Assembly: GCA_037157565.1 (NCBI GenBank)
Contig: JAZHRO010000019.1
Location: 63,734,501 to 63,798,500, forward strand
Source: Thalassia testudinum
Taxonomy: Eukaryota; Streptophyta; Magnoliopsida; Alismatales; Hydrocharitaceae
DNA: 64,000 bases
Reading direction: 5' to 3'
Made by a program: the position numbers and the translations under genes. The notes beneath the pieces are model-generated. The model did no database searches and had not been told where the DNA came from. It was given only the letters and a program-made list of their open reading frames with translations. Of the stretch, positions 43,148 through 54,862 are shown piece after piece (position 1 is the stretch's first letter; the number at the start of each line of letters is the position of its first letter).

Positions 43148-43801
43148 AGGGGAGCCTTTGCCACTCAACACACACCTAGATACACAAGACACACCTAGTA
43201 ATACACTTTCACACTCTTTTGTGTCCAAGAAAAGCTCTTGCTCTCCAAGCTCAAGTTCTACATCTTGAGAGCATCAAGCCTTTGCACACTCGCTCTCCCG
43301 CCGTAGTTCACGAGAGCGACGTTGCGCCGTCGTGTAGCTCACACACCCGCGTCATCGATTGACGCACTCCTTGCAAAGGGAAGCATCTTAATTCCTATAG
43401 AAGCTTAGGTTAAATATTACTTTGTTGGCTCTATAGGACTATATCTGTTATTTTACTTTGTTATTTGGTTGGGTATTCGCTTTGCGAATTCCCGTCTCCT
43501 TCGTGGAACAAAATCCTTCTCGTGAAGAGAAGGGGTTGAGGAATGCTACCCTCGCACTTGTAGCGTGGTTGTAATTGAGGTTGAATCACCCTTGTTTAAG
43601 TGATTCGTTTAGTGGATTTGATCAACTTGGTTGATCGGAAAATCCTAACTCGAGAGGGTTAGGTGGTGGTTTTCACCCGGTTTGGGTTTCCACCTAAAAA
43701 TAATTGTGTACCTTATGTGATTGAATTTTTGTGAGATTTTTTTATATTATATTTCCGTAATTTATTACGTCACCCCCTCCTAGTAGGTAATCTACAGATA
43801 C

Positions 43802-44132
43802 GACCTATATATGTATAGTTATTTTTAACCCACACATTGTTACGAGAGTGTAAAATTCAATCATATGAAAGCCTAACATAATTTTCAATCGTGCATCTTG
43901 ATTTTACATCAGTGGAAAATCAACACATCGCACGTTACAAAATTCATTACCCGATGTATCTTGGTTTTTGACTAGTTGACAAAAAGAAACATCGATCGGA
44001 AATCAAAACATACGACGTGCTACAAAATGTATTGCTCGATGTATTTTGATTTTCAATCAATATTTTCGGTGTATTTCGATCTTCAATCAGTGTCTTAGAT
44101 TATGTTTATATTGTCTAGTTCGATATATGTAT
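43802..44132. repeat. Short stretch with a two-copy direct repeat
   Basis: Two diverged units of about 80 bp (about 43909-43991 and 43992-44070) share 'CATCG', 'ACAAAATTCATT' and 'CGATGTAT' words. No gene is seen. Confidence 0.5.
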
Positions 44133-44700
44133 TGTTAGTGGCACAAGAAGGGGGTTGAATTGTGAAATAATATTCAGTAAAAAAATAATCGTAACAAAAT
44201 AATATGCAGGTATTTAGAGAGGAAACCCTTTCGGGAAAAGCCTCTACATAGATCTCCCAATCTAGGATTTTGCCCCTACTCAAGTAGGAATCACTAAACC
44301 ACACCACAAATCCGAGGGTGGTGTTCCTCAAAAGCAATTCCCCTCTCCTGGGCAACCCCCAAGGAGAGTTTAGCCCCTCTACTAAGAGGAAATGGGAAAC
44401 CCACAAGTTGGGCAGCCAAATAAACTATCATAACAAAATAATGTAAACAACCCTATGAGCCTTGAAAGATATAGAATATAAAGTAGGCTAAGATACTCCC
44501 ATTGCAAACCTATGTAATGCAAAAAATCAGAGTGGGAGTGATGTTGCTCTCAAGAACCTCTAAGAACAAAAGAGCACAATGGAGTACAATAGCTTTAGAA
44601 AGCTTAGAATAGGATAATAGAAAGTATTTAGCACTAGAATATTTCTTTTCTTTATGTGTATGCTCAAAGCAACCCTTTCATGAGAGACTCATCATGGCTC
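44133..44700 (-). repeat. Fragment of a second SIRE/Maximus-like copia LTR
   Basis: On the minus strand it ends CAATTCAACCCCCTTCTTGTG...CACTAACA, the characteristic copia U5 end, preceded by a TTTTCCCGAAAGGGTTTCC stretch. The left end (44133) is clear. The start of the LTR could not be found, and no duplication of TGTAT was found, so the right limit is approximate. Confidence 0.5.
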
Positions 44701-47700
44701 TTAATTACCCCTACTAGTTTCCCTAGTTAATTAGCTAAGAATATACTAAATACAAGGTTAATTATAATATAGGGATTAAATAATAAGGACCTCCAAAATA
44801 AGTTAAAAATGATAAATTAAATATCAATTAAGCTTAATTATAATTTAATTAATAAATTGGACTCAAATAATAACCATTTAGCTATTTATTTAATATCTAA
44901 ACTAACTTAGTTAATTTTAAGACCTAAGTACTTAATTAGCTTAAGTAAATTAATCACTTAATTAAATGTAGCTAAAAGGGACAAAATTGTAAATTCAAGG
45001 CACAAATATAATATTCACCTAATTTATAATTATATATAAAAAAAGTTGAAAAAGAAATAAATTAAAATATGGCTAAAAAGTCATTGTTTACATTTAGGTC
45101 CTTAGCTTTCATTTCATTTGAGTTCTTTTATTAGCTTTAGGTCCTTTACTTTTATTTTAGAAAGGCCCTTGTGTGCACAGTACCCGTCTTCTTCTTCTTC
45201 TTCCTTAGTTTAGACAGCTGACAACATCCGGTCACCACACCGCCTAATCACCATTAATTCGGTGTCAGAACTTCACCATCACTGCCGCCATCCTTCCGCT
45301 CACCTCCACCTTCTCATCCGATGGCTCAAATCCCCTCCTAATCCTAATTAGGATAGGCAAAGAAGCTCATTGGCGTTGAAACCGATGCCGGTGAATTAAG
45401 ATATATCTAAATGCATTCTCGTCCAAGTTCATTCCCTATAGCCCCCTCCGCTACTTATAAATAGCCCTGAGCACTACCGATCTCGAAGAGCGACTCCCTA
45501 CCCTCTTCCCCCACCGAAGTCGTTCAATAGGCTATTCTTCCTTAACCTACGGCGACCTCTACCCCGTTCTTCCAGTCTTCTTCGAAGTCTTGATCTTCCT
45601 CCGATCTCCGCCACCCTCTGCCGCATCCAGCGACGAGGTTTCACCACCATCCTCCTCTTCCTACAGATCACATTCCTCCCCACTGGAGCTCTTTCTTCAA
45701 TCTTCTGATTTCTTCCTCCGTTACGAGACTTTGACGAAGTCTTCTAGCCTCCTTCGTCCAGGTAACAGTAGAATTAGGATCTTAGATTAGTGTAAATTAG
45801 TTTAGCTTAGTTAGTTAGTAGTTTAGCATAGGTTAAATGTTCTAATTTCCGATGTCTTCCTCAGCTCTGGCAAGTTCATGAGAGGAGCTTCCTTTCATCT
45901 TTCAACTCCATTAATCACACTCTAAACTTTCTTGCAATCATTTCTACTCTATCAATTTCATGATTCTATCATCTTTTTCACCTAATCCACTACACCTCCA
46001 TCGGAGACCTCCACTGTCCATGGTGGAGGGCCACTAATTAGGCCATGGCCACTAAGGGCCCTCCATCACCTTTTCATGACTATAGGGCCCCAATCCACCT
46101 CTTAATTAGCTTAATTATGACCTATACTTAAAACACCTAAATCACTTCAACCTCCTGAGCTCGTTGTCAATGGCAGCTCAGGTGGAGTTCTTTTGCCTAA
46201 TTAACCACTATTAGACCATCACCACACCCTTACGACCATTTCCCCTCACTCAATTGAGTGAGGGAAATGCTCTTGAGTTCAAACAAACTCAAGTGGCAGA
46301 TCTTTTAAGTTTTTTATTAATTCATATTTTTGATCATTAATTGCTTTAATTGATGTATCCCTGAGGTTCCTTGCAACCTCAGGAATCGTTCAAGATTCCT
46401 TTAGAACAATTTCATGACGATTACAACTCCATCAATTAAACTTGATGTTCACCGGAGCTCCGGTGAGCTCCAATGAACCTAACTTGAGCATCGACCTTCC
46501 AAACTTCCTCTAAAGTTCCAGATCACTTCCTTGTGATCTCAGGACCATGGGACATTAATTAGAGTTGAGTTCTAATGTTAAGAGTTCTATGTTGAACTCT
46601 ATCTTCTCTAACTTCGATGGAGTTGGAGAAGCTCAATCACTGAGGTTTAGTGTTTAGAAATAGGTTCGTAAGCACCAGTAGAACATCTAAAACCTATTCT
46701 AAATTAGAATTAGGTCTGAGAACATCTGGTTCTTTCTGCCGAACTCACCATCCTTAGATCTCAGGTGGCAATGTCTGAGAACACCTCAGGAGCTCTCAAA
46801 ACTTAATTTTTAGATGCTTAATCGATTCCTGAAGGTGATTAAAGTTCCTTTAGACCATTAATTTGATCAGAGAAAGAGTATTTTAAAAAGTCAACTCTTT
46901 AGATCCTATGGTCAAATCTAGGATGAATTTGAGGAATTCATGATTGATTTCTTGATTTAAAGGATTGATTAAGCTTCTGGATTAATTTAGAAGTGTTTAA
47001 ATAAGATTTGATTGGATTTTATCGAGGATTTTTAGAGATTTGAGTTTCTGATAGTTTGGGTTCATTTCAAACCCAATACTGTTCTTAGGTTCCTTTATTG
47101 AGTTTTAAGCTCAAAACCTACTTAGAACGGTCATATATAGCCTTCTGATATGATTTAGAACTAAACCTGAGGCCTTAATCTCTATGTAGAACGAATCAGA
47201 GCTTAAAGCTAAGCTCTAAGCTTCCAGACTTAAGCTCTCATGGTTCTAGAGTTTTCTGAAGCCTTTCTGAGCCAAGTCCCTCTCTAATCAATGCGAAATG
47301 TTCACTGAAGCATCTCTAACCCTCAATTGAGGGTAGAAACTCTCTACAGATTAAAAGAACTAGAATTCTTTCTCTGAAGCACATTTCTGACATGGAGAAA
47401 TAGCCCTGTTCATCCTTTGAATCAGTGGATCAATCATGATCCAATGCCTAAATTGATGCTAAAATCAAGTAGCTGACATCAAGAACTTTCGATCGAGTCT
47501 TTACTCGCTCGATTTGGAGCAGTGAGCTACTCGAATTCCTAATCTGAAGACCAAACCTGAAGCAATGCTGCGGCGAAGGAGAGAACTAGCTGATAGTCCC
47601 ACATCAAGAGTTTGCAAGCCATGTTCTAGTATATTATGAAAAATGTGCAGCGACCCCTCAGTCGTCAGCACAGGGCGCAACTAATGAGCATTTGATCCAA

Positions 47701-48533
47701 TTTGGGTGCGTGCTGTGCACGTGCGGATGTGTACGTGCGCAGGCGTGTGCCTATGTGAGTAGGCCCGGGTGGGTGAGCGAGTGTATGGGCCTGGGATGGG
47801 CCAAGACTGTGCATTGGCTTAAATTGACTAAAATCCACCTAATTAAAACTTGGTTGGGGCTCAAGTAGGGTCTGGTCCCACCCTATGGGGTGTTGCGTAT
47901 CCCCGAAAGAGGCCGATAGCCCATACATAATTTTTGTTATGTGAGAAAAGAATGGGTTTAAGTTGTGCAAAATTTGGCTAAGTGTGGAACATAGGAGTGC
48001 ACAATAAAGAAGCTAAGAAAAAAAAGATATACGAGAAAAAAGTTAAAGGCGAGAGACAGAGAGCTTAAAAGAAGAGTGAAGTTAAGAGAGAAGAGATTAG
48101 AAAGATAAAGAGAAATGAAAAGAGAGAAATAGATGTCAGTTGCATTGATTAGAAATCTAACTTTGAACTTTAAGTCGTCTTATTTTCTTAAAAGAGTACA
48201 TCTGATGAAGAAAAGAGAAGGCTGAGAGTTGAGAAGAGAGAGTGTTTGAGTTTTATATTGTAATACGAGACATTATATTCATTGTATACTATTTCTGTCT
48301 CACATTTTTTTAATAACTTGTAATAAGCATTCTCCTACTTGGTTTTTATTGCAAAACATTCTTGTATACTTGTTTCTATTAATGGAATAGTACATGTATT
48401 AATTGTTCAATCCTATGTGTGTTTATTCATGTGCTTAACATATATGTAATTATAGATCTGACTAATTAAGTAATTAGTAATTAAGAAATCTAATGGTGAA
48501 TTAAAATTACAATTATGCTTCCCAGTGAATGAC
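44701..48533 (+). repeat. Diverged LTR-like sequence, limits unknown
   Basis: No coding domain. Several parts recall family-A LTRs in the same order: 'aggtcctt...aggccc' segments (45090-45165), a TATA-like cttataaatag (45463-45473) followed by pyrimidine-rich leader, 'TAGTCCCACATC' (47593), a GA-rich stretch (48005-48130) and a GTCGTCTTA segment (48175). It is cut at 48534 by a family-B LTR. The middle (45800-47500) holds nothing I recognise. Confidence 0.35.
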
Positions 48534-50369
48534 TGATTGCACAGCAATCATAATCCCTAATCTGCCTGAATTAAGCTAGAACTTAACTTAACATAAACAT
48601 TCTGCATGCATACGCATCGTATTCTGCATCGTAGTAGACATATGTGTTTTATGTATAAAACTGTGATATTTAAGAGGTATCACTCATTGCAGGTAATTCG
48701 GGGCTGCAGATGACTGATCCAACTGCATGGATCTATTCAGAACTACGACAGGAGTCCAACGCTTCCAAGATCACATCAATCAGACTCCCGTAGCACCCTA
48801 GGGAATCCGCAGAAGATCAAGAGCCAAGGGCAAATTAAAGAAGATCTAGACCTCAGATGACAAATCCAACCATGCGAATGGATTCAAATCGACGTTCGCA
48901 GTCGAACGGTGCAAAAATCAACTTAATCGAAGGCCTACATCATCAGATACAAGAAGAAGAAGATGGACAGCCACGATGGTGCCACGTGGCACCATCGCAG
49001 CCATCCCTCACCGTGCCCCAATTGGGAAGGAGAACCACGGGCCATTGGATCATCATCCAATAGCCACGATCGCGGCATCGCATCCGCCCTCAGCCACCTC
49101 ATCAAAAGAAACGAGATCTCAACCGTTGGATTCCCATCCAAAGGCCAAAAACGTGTGCCAACGAAACCTAAACGCAACCAACTTGTGGGAGTAGCGCGTT
49201 GGTTAACTCTCTCTCCACGAGACAGGTGGTGCGAGATTGAAGCATGCTCTGTGGGGATTTAGGAGAAGCAACGCCCGCAAACGAAATTCGACCGCTGGAT
49301 CTCCATCGAGCGGCTCGACGACGAACGCATGGCGGACGTAGGGGCGTTGGATGTAGACGCATGCAGTGACACGTGCGAAAATGTGTGAGAGCATGCTTTA
49401 GGATTTTCAAAGGCGCAATGGAGCTTGCATTTAAGCCATCCAATCTTACGATTGGACAGCTGTAAGATCAGACAATTGAGGTTAAAGTGCCCAAACGAGG
49501 CAAGTGGCGAAGGCGAAAACGCAAAGGGCGCGCACAGGCAATCTGCGGACGTGCGATGGAGGATCGATGGTCCACAGAGTGCCACGTGGCAGCATCAGAA
49601 CAAACCGAGGGAAAAAGAAGGATTTGGAAGGCTTAATCAGGGTTGTTGATCTCTCAATCAATAGATCTGATTAATCCAAGGTATTTGCACAGATTTAAAG
49701 GGCCAAATGTCCTCTTTGCCCCCCACCAAAGCTATAAAAGGAGGAAAAAGGGCTTCCCTTTGAAGTTGTTCTCTTCATTCTCTTCTTCTTCCTCCTTCAA
49801 CCTTTCTTCTTCTTCCCATCTTCTCTACATCTATCTCTGCATCTCCGTCTGAAGCATCCGTTGGGCCACCCTGATAGATCATTGCTGCTCTTCCCAACCT
49901 CTCCAAAAGGCCACCATGAACCACCCGTGGTGCCCTTGTTCTGTTACAGTAGTTTATTTATTTTATGTTTTATTCAAATGCATGTATCCAATTCATGTTC
50001 AATCTCTCCTTGTGATATAAATATTGTGATTGATTGTTTCTTTTACTTAGTCATTATATTTGAAATAAATGCATGAAATCAAAATTTCTTTCTGCCTCCC
50101 TGAGATCGACCGAGACTCACCAAGTTCCATTAATATATTTGCTCGAGATGTATTTCACACTATACTACAACGTGTTAATTTTCTACGCGACATACGCCGC
50201 AATCAACGACCTGGACTCAACCAGTTAAAAAAGAATTAAATCTAAAATGTTAAGTTAATTTGACCCTATACTACACAGACAACAATGATTCGAGTTAATC
50301 TAAGTCATTTCTTACGCAATTAATTAAGACTTTTAACCTAAATTAATTGTATTGAGAAATTATGGATCA
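48534..50369 (+). repeat. 5' LTR (family B) of element B2
   Basis: A 1836-bp LTR starting TGATTGCACAGCAATCA, the same terminal hairpin as the LTR at 26419, and ending GGATCA before a decayed PBS. TATA (ctataaaag) is at 49732-49740, the conserved block TGAGATCGACCGAG at 50101-50114 and a perfect U5 motif CTATACTACAACG at 50160-50172. It shares the CCACGTGGCACCATC segment with the E3 LTR. Confidence 0.87.
49732..49740 (+). promoter_or_regulatory. TATA box of LTR 48534-50369
   Basis: ctataaaag, matching the E3 LTR box in sequence and setting. Confidence 0.65.
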
Positions 50370-50375
50370 TTTTAA

Positions 50376-50392
50376 TGGCACCGTTATCAGGG
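50376..50392 (+). other. B2 primer-binding site (tRNA-Asp), decayed
   Basis: TGGCACCGTTATCAGGG differs from the intact site at four positions, all G-to-A or C-to-T. The downstream arm still allows GTTA/TAAC pairing. Confidence 0.8.
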
Positions 50393-51380
50393 TGGTAACT
50401 GTAAAATATATTCGCCATTATCATTTTTAATTATTAGTTTGTAAATAATTTTTTTCTAACTAGTTTTGTTTTTTTCTTCATCCAGGGATATCTTTACAGA
50501 TATTCTTAGGAAGAAGGTGAGTTTCTATGTTCTGTTTTTCTCGCTTCCATTATACATATCCATTGTCAGTATTTCTTTCCTTAGTCTCTAATTTAGATTT
50601 GTTTGTTGCATTTAGTATAGAAAATATAAAAAATACCAAAAAGACATCTTTTCTGACTAGCAATAGCATATCACTAGGCATACACTCCTAGGAGTACATT
50701 TACCTACTAGTGACAATCTAACTCGGGATTGTTTTCTATCTCACATCTACGAGAAACATGCAAAAACCTGCATAGATCCATGTCTTTTGACTAATAAGAA
50801 AGACCATATTTTTCTTGAAAAGATCTAAAAAGTAGTCACATTTACCTCTATCATTTTTGTAAAAGATTAACTAAAAAGAGGAATTTTAAAAACTCGTGAC
50901 ATATATCTGTTTGCATATTACATGTAGGTTTTTATCGTACATGTCTGTTGCATGCTATTACACACACAGTGCGATCACTAGAGTTACATGAGTCTATTAT
51001 TTCTACCTCTCCTCTTTACACCTCTTAGGGCTTTGGTCGAAGATCAACAAATCTGTCTCACTACTAGAGCCCCAGGGAGCCAGTAGTGAAAGGTCATGAT
51101 CCTAGACCCTAGACCTTTGAATTTAAGGATACGCACATATTTAGACACGTATAGGACGTGTATTTTGGATTGACATACTACTTGTTTGCGTCATTATATT
51201 TTACGCATATTCCTAAGATCTTTTTTTCCTTTGAAAAGAAGAAAAACCTACTTTTTCGCACTGTATATGGGTTTTGCTTGCCGCTGTTTCTCGCAATGGT
51301 GTAAGTGTGCCTTTGCACATTTTTGCATTTTATGCACAGGAGGTGATCTCTGAAACTGCCTCTCATATCTCCTTTGACAG
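50393..51380 (+). other. B2 leader, no gene seen
   Basis: About 1 kb of AT-rich sequence without supported frames, equivalent to the E3 leader. Confidence 0.5.
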
Positions 51381-51735
51381 GTCTACCTAAGCCGATTGCA
51401 CTAAGGCAACCAATTTTGCTGTCTGATTTCTCTGCATTTTCTACGTTTGATTCTAGGGATCAACCGTAGAATTCGAATCCTGAGATCCCTTCTTATTCTA
51501 GTTAGAAGGAGATGCTGCCTTTTGATATTCATGAGGTGCTCTTGAACTAGAATCTGCAAATGCTCAAGCAGAACCATCAAATTAATCTATTGACGGCTGC
51601 TCTTTAGAATCTCCAGAATCTATAGGCCTGTCCTCCTACTTGACCTGAGTCAGGTCCTGATCCTCCTGATTTTCCTCTTCCACCTCGTCCTAGGCCTCTA
51701 CTCCTAGACTACTATAATGTTGCACTCACTTCGAT
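51381..51735 (+). pseudogene. gag: B2 gag N-terminus, broken
   Basis: Weak but ordered resemblance to the Gag start of its relatives: QMLKQNHQIN near 51555, a Pro-rich PDFPLPPRPRPLLLDYYN stretch near 51670-51715 (E1 has MMRDHYNP), with several stops. It is cut near 51735, where a diverged LTR begins. Confidence 0.5.
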
Positions 51736-52288
51736 CATATTTCAAAATGGAATGCATCGTTATACAGTAGATTAAAGTGTGTCAACACTTAAAATTTATA
51801 TTTCTTGAATTATTGGAGTAATCCGAGGTCGTTCGCTAGGAGAAATAAAATGCGAAAATACCACTATTAAGATTGTTTTCGAAAATTGATGAACTTGTTT
51901 TAGGCTTGAACTCTAAAAAAAGAATCCGCAAGTTCACTATCACACTTTAATATTTCAAACAACGAGAATCAGGTGTGAAGATAATTGGCACCCAAGAAAA
52001 CTATGCAATGCTTAATTGAAAATGCTTAATCGTGAATGTTGTTTAAACATCAAATAGTCAATATCAATAAAGTTTGCATAAGAACTTATAAGAAAAATTC
52101 GCTTAGAGTCAAAATGTAAACCCAATCAATAAAAGATAACAAATCAATCGTTGAAGGGTTATCTCCTGTAAAGAGGTCCCTGCAAACTTTTTCTTTCTTA
52201 CGAAATCACCCCTAGCAGCTTTAGAAGCTTCATCTCCTTCTTGTTCTTCAACGTGAGGAGGAAGCAGGAGGAGTGTTTCAGAACATTT
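51736..52288 (-). repeat. LTR-C, left part (3' end on minus strand)
   Basis: On the minus strand it shows the block CGACCTCGGAT near 51825-51840 and a weak U5-like CTACTGTATAACG near 51757-51770, so it is the end of a diverged family-A-like LTR inserted in B2 gag. It is interrupted at 52289 by a younger family-A LTR. The right part is 54863-56425. The left limit is approximate. Confidence 0.45.
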
Positions 52289-54862
52289 TGTCGGGTTTTT
52301 AAAGGATGTCACGTTGTAATATAGCCGAAAAAGCGTTCAAAACAAATAAAGATTTTTATTACTCGAAAACCAGAGTATCCGAGGTCGAACACAGGGAGCA
52401 ATCTAAGTACTTTTAAAAACTTGAGAATACAACTTCATTTAAATGAAAAACAATTTGTTTAATAAGAGAATTATAAAAAATGAATTGCTAAAAAGGACAG
52501 AATTGGACGTCTGATTTTTGCATCAGACGTCTTAAATGTAAGTCTTCTTCTGCCTTGTTGTTCTTCTTCTTCTTTTGATTCTGTCTACTGTTAGTCCTTC
52601 TTCTTCTTCTTCTGCCTTGGCGAGCCTTTTCCTCTGCTCAGCTTTTCTTCTTCAGCTTCTTCTCTTCTCCTTCCTGCGGCCAAGTGCTGAGCTTCTTCTC
52701 TTCGGCGCTCTGTCTGCCTGCACACAAGGCAGCAAAACTTATCCCTTCCCTCTACTCGTGCGTATCTCTCTCTCTCTGCAAACCGCTCACAGGAAGCTCT
52801 CCCAGAGCCAGGTTAACGGGTTAGGTTGCGTACCCTGGACCAGGCGCACCGGCGTGTTTTGGTGCGCGAGGTGTGCTCGGTAGTGTGCCGGGTCGGATCC
52901 GCCAGGTCCACGTGGTGAATCCGCGGACAAGGTGGGCGTGGGGCGCGGGACCTCACCCCTGGTGTGTCGGAGGCGATAAGGCTAATTCACAAAATCAACT
53001 TAAAACAGTGCGGCGCTTTGTGAACTCACGATGTGGGACTAACTGGCACCTCTCCTCGCGCGCGCCCGCAGGAAGACTTCTTCGCAATCTCCTCAGCTGC
53101 AGCTTCGGTTCTCTTCGGTTGCTGGCTGGCTGCCTTCGCAGAAGTCTCCCCAATCCGCAGCAGCTGAAAACCTGGAGCCCTGAAGCCTGGGGCTCAGAAG
53201 AAGCTGCTTCAAGGTGGCTTTAATGGTGGTCGAGCCTCAGAATCTGTCAGACACGAATACGGCCTTACGGCCTAATTATACTACTGGAAGACCTTCGCCG
53301 TGGCACGGCGAAGGTGGTGCGATGTGCAGCAGTCCGCGGGGCGGCCTAGGCGTGCATGCCTAGGTCGACCTGTGACCGGAAAGTTGGGTGTGTTCGGGGG
53401 TGAGTTGTGTGAGTATGGAGGGACTGTGGAGGGGCGGAGTGTATTCAGTGGGATGAGGTGAAGCTTCTGGGTCGGTCGGCGAGTTGTATGGAGCTGCGGA
53501 TCGACGGGGACAACTCACCGGAGGTTGGCCAGAGGCGAGGAAGGTGATGGTGGTCAGGCGTGGTCGAGGGTCGGTTTGAATGAAGTAATGTGGGAAAAGA
53601 AAGAGGGGAAAATGGGGAGTAGTTCTAACTTACTTGCAGGGACGAAGGGGGCCAGAGAGGCAGGCAGTCGTATTGATTGTCGCCGGAGAAGAAGCACCCA
53701 GAGGGAGAGAGCGGCAACGAGGAAGTGGGTAGGGAAGCATGCACTTGGTGCGGCACGACGCAGGAAGACTAGACGAAGTAAACTCTGCTGCTGGTATGGC
53801 AGCAGAGCAACGAGAAGGAGGAGTGGCCACCGGAGCTTGCAGGTTTCCTGTCGGAGAAGGAAGAGAGGAAATTTTGAGAGATTCTCCGCCAAGACAAGCT
53901 TGCCTCAAGCGGCTGGTCCTGGGGTTTCTTTTATAGGTACAAGCAGAGGGTCAGATGCACGGAGGGTGAGCAAGGCTCTCGCCGGAGGTCACCACAGGTA
54001 CAACACCCATACCTCTCTAGCATTCGCATGAGAGGTATGGTCCAAATCAGGGCATGGGGAGCTACTCAGGCGGTAGGAGACTTCTTAGGGAACCCCTCTT
54101 TCAAATCTGAGAGCAGCTCCCTTGGGAAGCGAGGAGAAATCCTCCTCAAAACTTCACCAGAGTATGGGTCTTTTGCTGCATTGGCAGAGGGACCGGAATG
54201 CAGAAAGTGACAAGGAAAGTTGGGGGGGTTTTCGCAAGGGTTTTCAAAAGTTAGGGGCCAGAATATAATTGGGTGGACTATTTTGCAAAGTAGGTCAAGA
54301 TGTCCTTCCCTTAGGTCCAAATTTTGCTACAAACCTAATTTGCACCTAAGGAATCCAATGGTGAAGTTGGATTTTAGGCTTGACCACGTTTAAATGGACA
54401 TTTTGCGTAAAAATCCAAATTATGTCAACTATTGAGCTTGGACCCCAATCTAGGTCAAAACAGGTTCCAAAAGCCAAATTGAATGTTCTAAACCCTAAGG
54501 GATATTTTTCATGAATTTTAGTGGATTTAGTTAATTTTTATCCTGACTGGAACCTTGTGAAATTAAGTAGGTTTGTTTTAGGGTTACAGAGTGTCATTTA
54601 ATTCTTAAATTTCACAATAACCCTTTTCTGACTGAATCATCCCACTTTTCCTCTTATTAAGCCCAATTGACCTATGTTTAGCCCCTGGAAAATCCCGTTG
54701 ATGAGTAGCACTGGTAAAATTGCAGTTTTACCTTTTGTTTCATGTTCTCTTCCCAGATTAGTGATCCCTTGAATTAGGCCTTTCTCTTGGTTATGTAGGA
54801 GCTTTTGTTCTCTTTATTAGGTCAAAATGAGCTAGTTATGGCTCATGATGAGGCTCTCATCA
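52289..54862 (-). repeat. Family-A LTR nested in LTR-C
   Basis: A 2574-bp LTR, minus strand, from TGATGAGAGCCTCATCA (54862) to CCCGACA (52289). TATA is at 53925-53936, 931 bp from the start. A pyrimidine-rich tract on the plus strand is at 52545-52700. A perfect inverted repeat GACGTCTGAT/ATCAGACGTC is at 52506-52531, the conserved block at 52379-52400 and a U5 motif at 52312-52324 (one mismatch). There is neither PBS nor polypurine tract beside it, so it is probably a solo LTR, but the flanking 5-mers (CATTT, AAGAG) do not match. Confidence 0.85.
53925..53936 (-). promoter_or_regulatory. TATA box of LTR 52289-54862
   Basis: CTATAAAAGAAA on the minus strand at the conserved position. Confidence 0.65.

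Larger units (their letters stand above)
42076..43796 (+). repeat. Solo LTR, copia (SIRE/Maximus-like)
   Basis: A 1721-bp LTR, TGTTAGTGC to ATCTACA, with a perfect 5-bp duplication. The TTTTGATGATAACAAAAC stretch near its start and the TCACCCCCTCC stretch near its end are typical of SIRE/Maximus LTRs. TATA (ctataaatag) is at 43138-43147. Upstream of it lie at least 13 exact copies of AGACGTC (42486-43010), most as the palindrome AGACGTCT. No internal sequence is present. Confidence 0.93.

Noticed and set aside
45498..45790. Possible small gene after the TATA-like site at 45463
   Set aside because: Only short low-complexity frames on both strands. The arrangement copies the promoter and leader of the LTRs elsewhere in the window.
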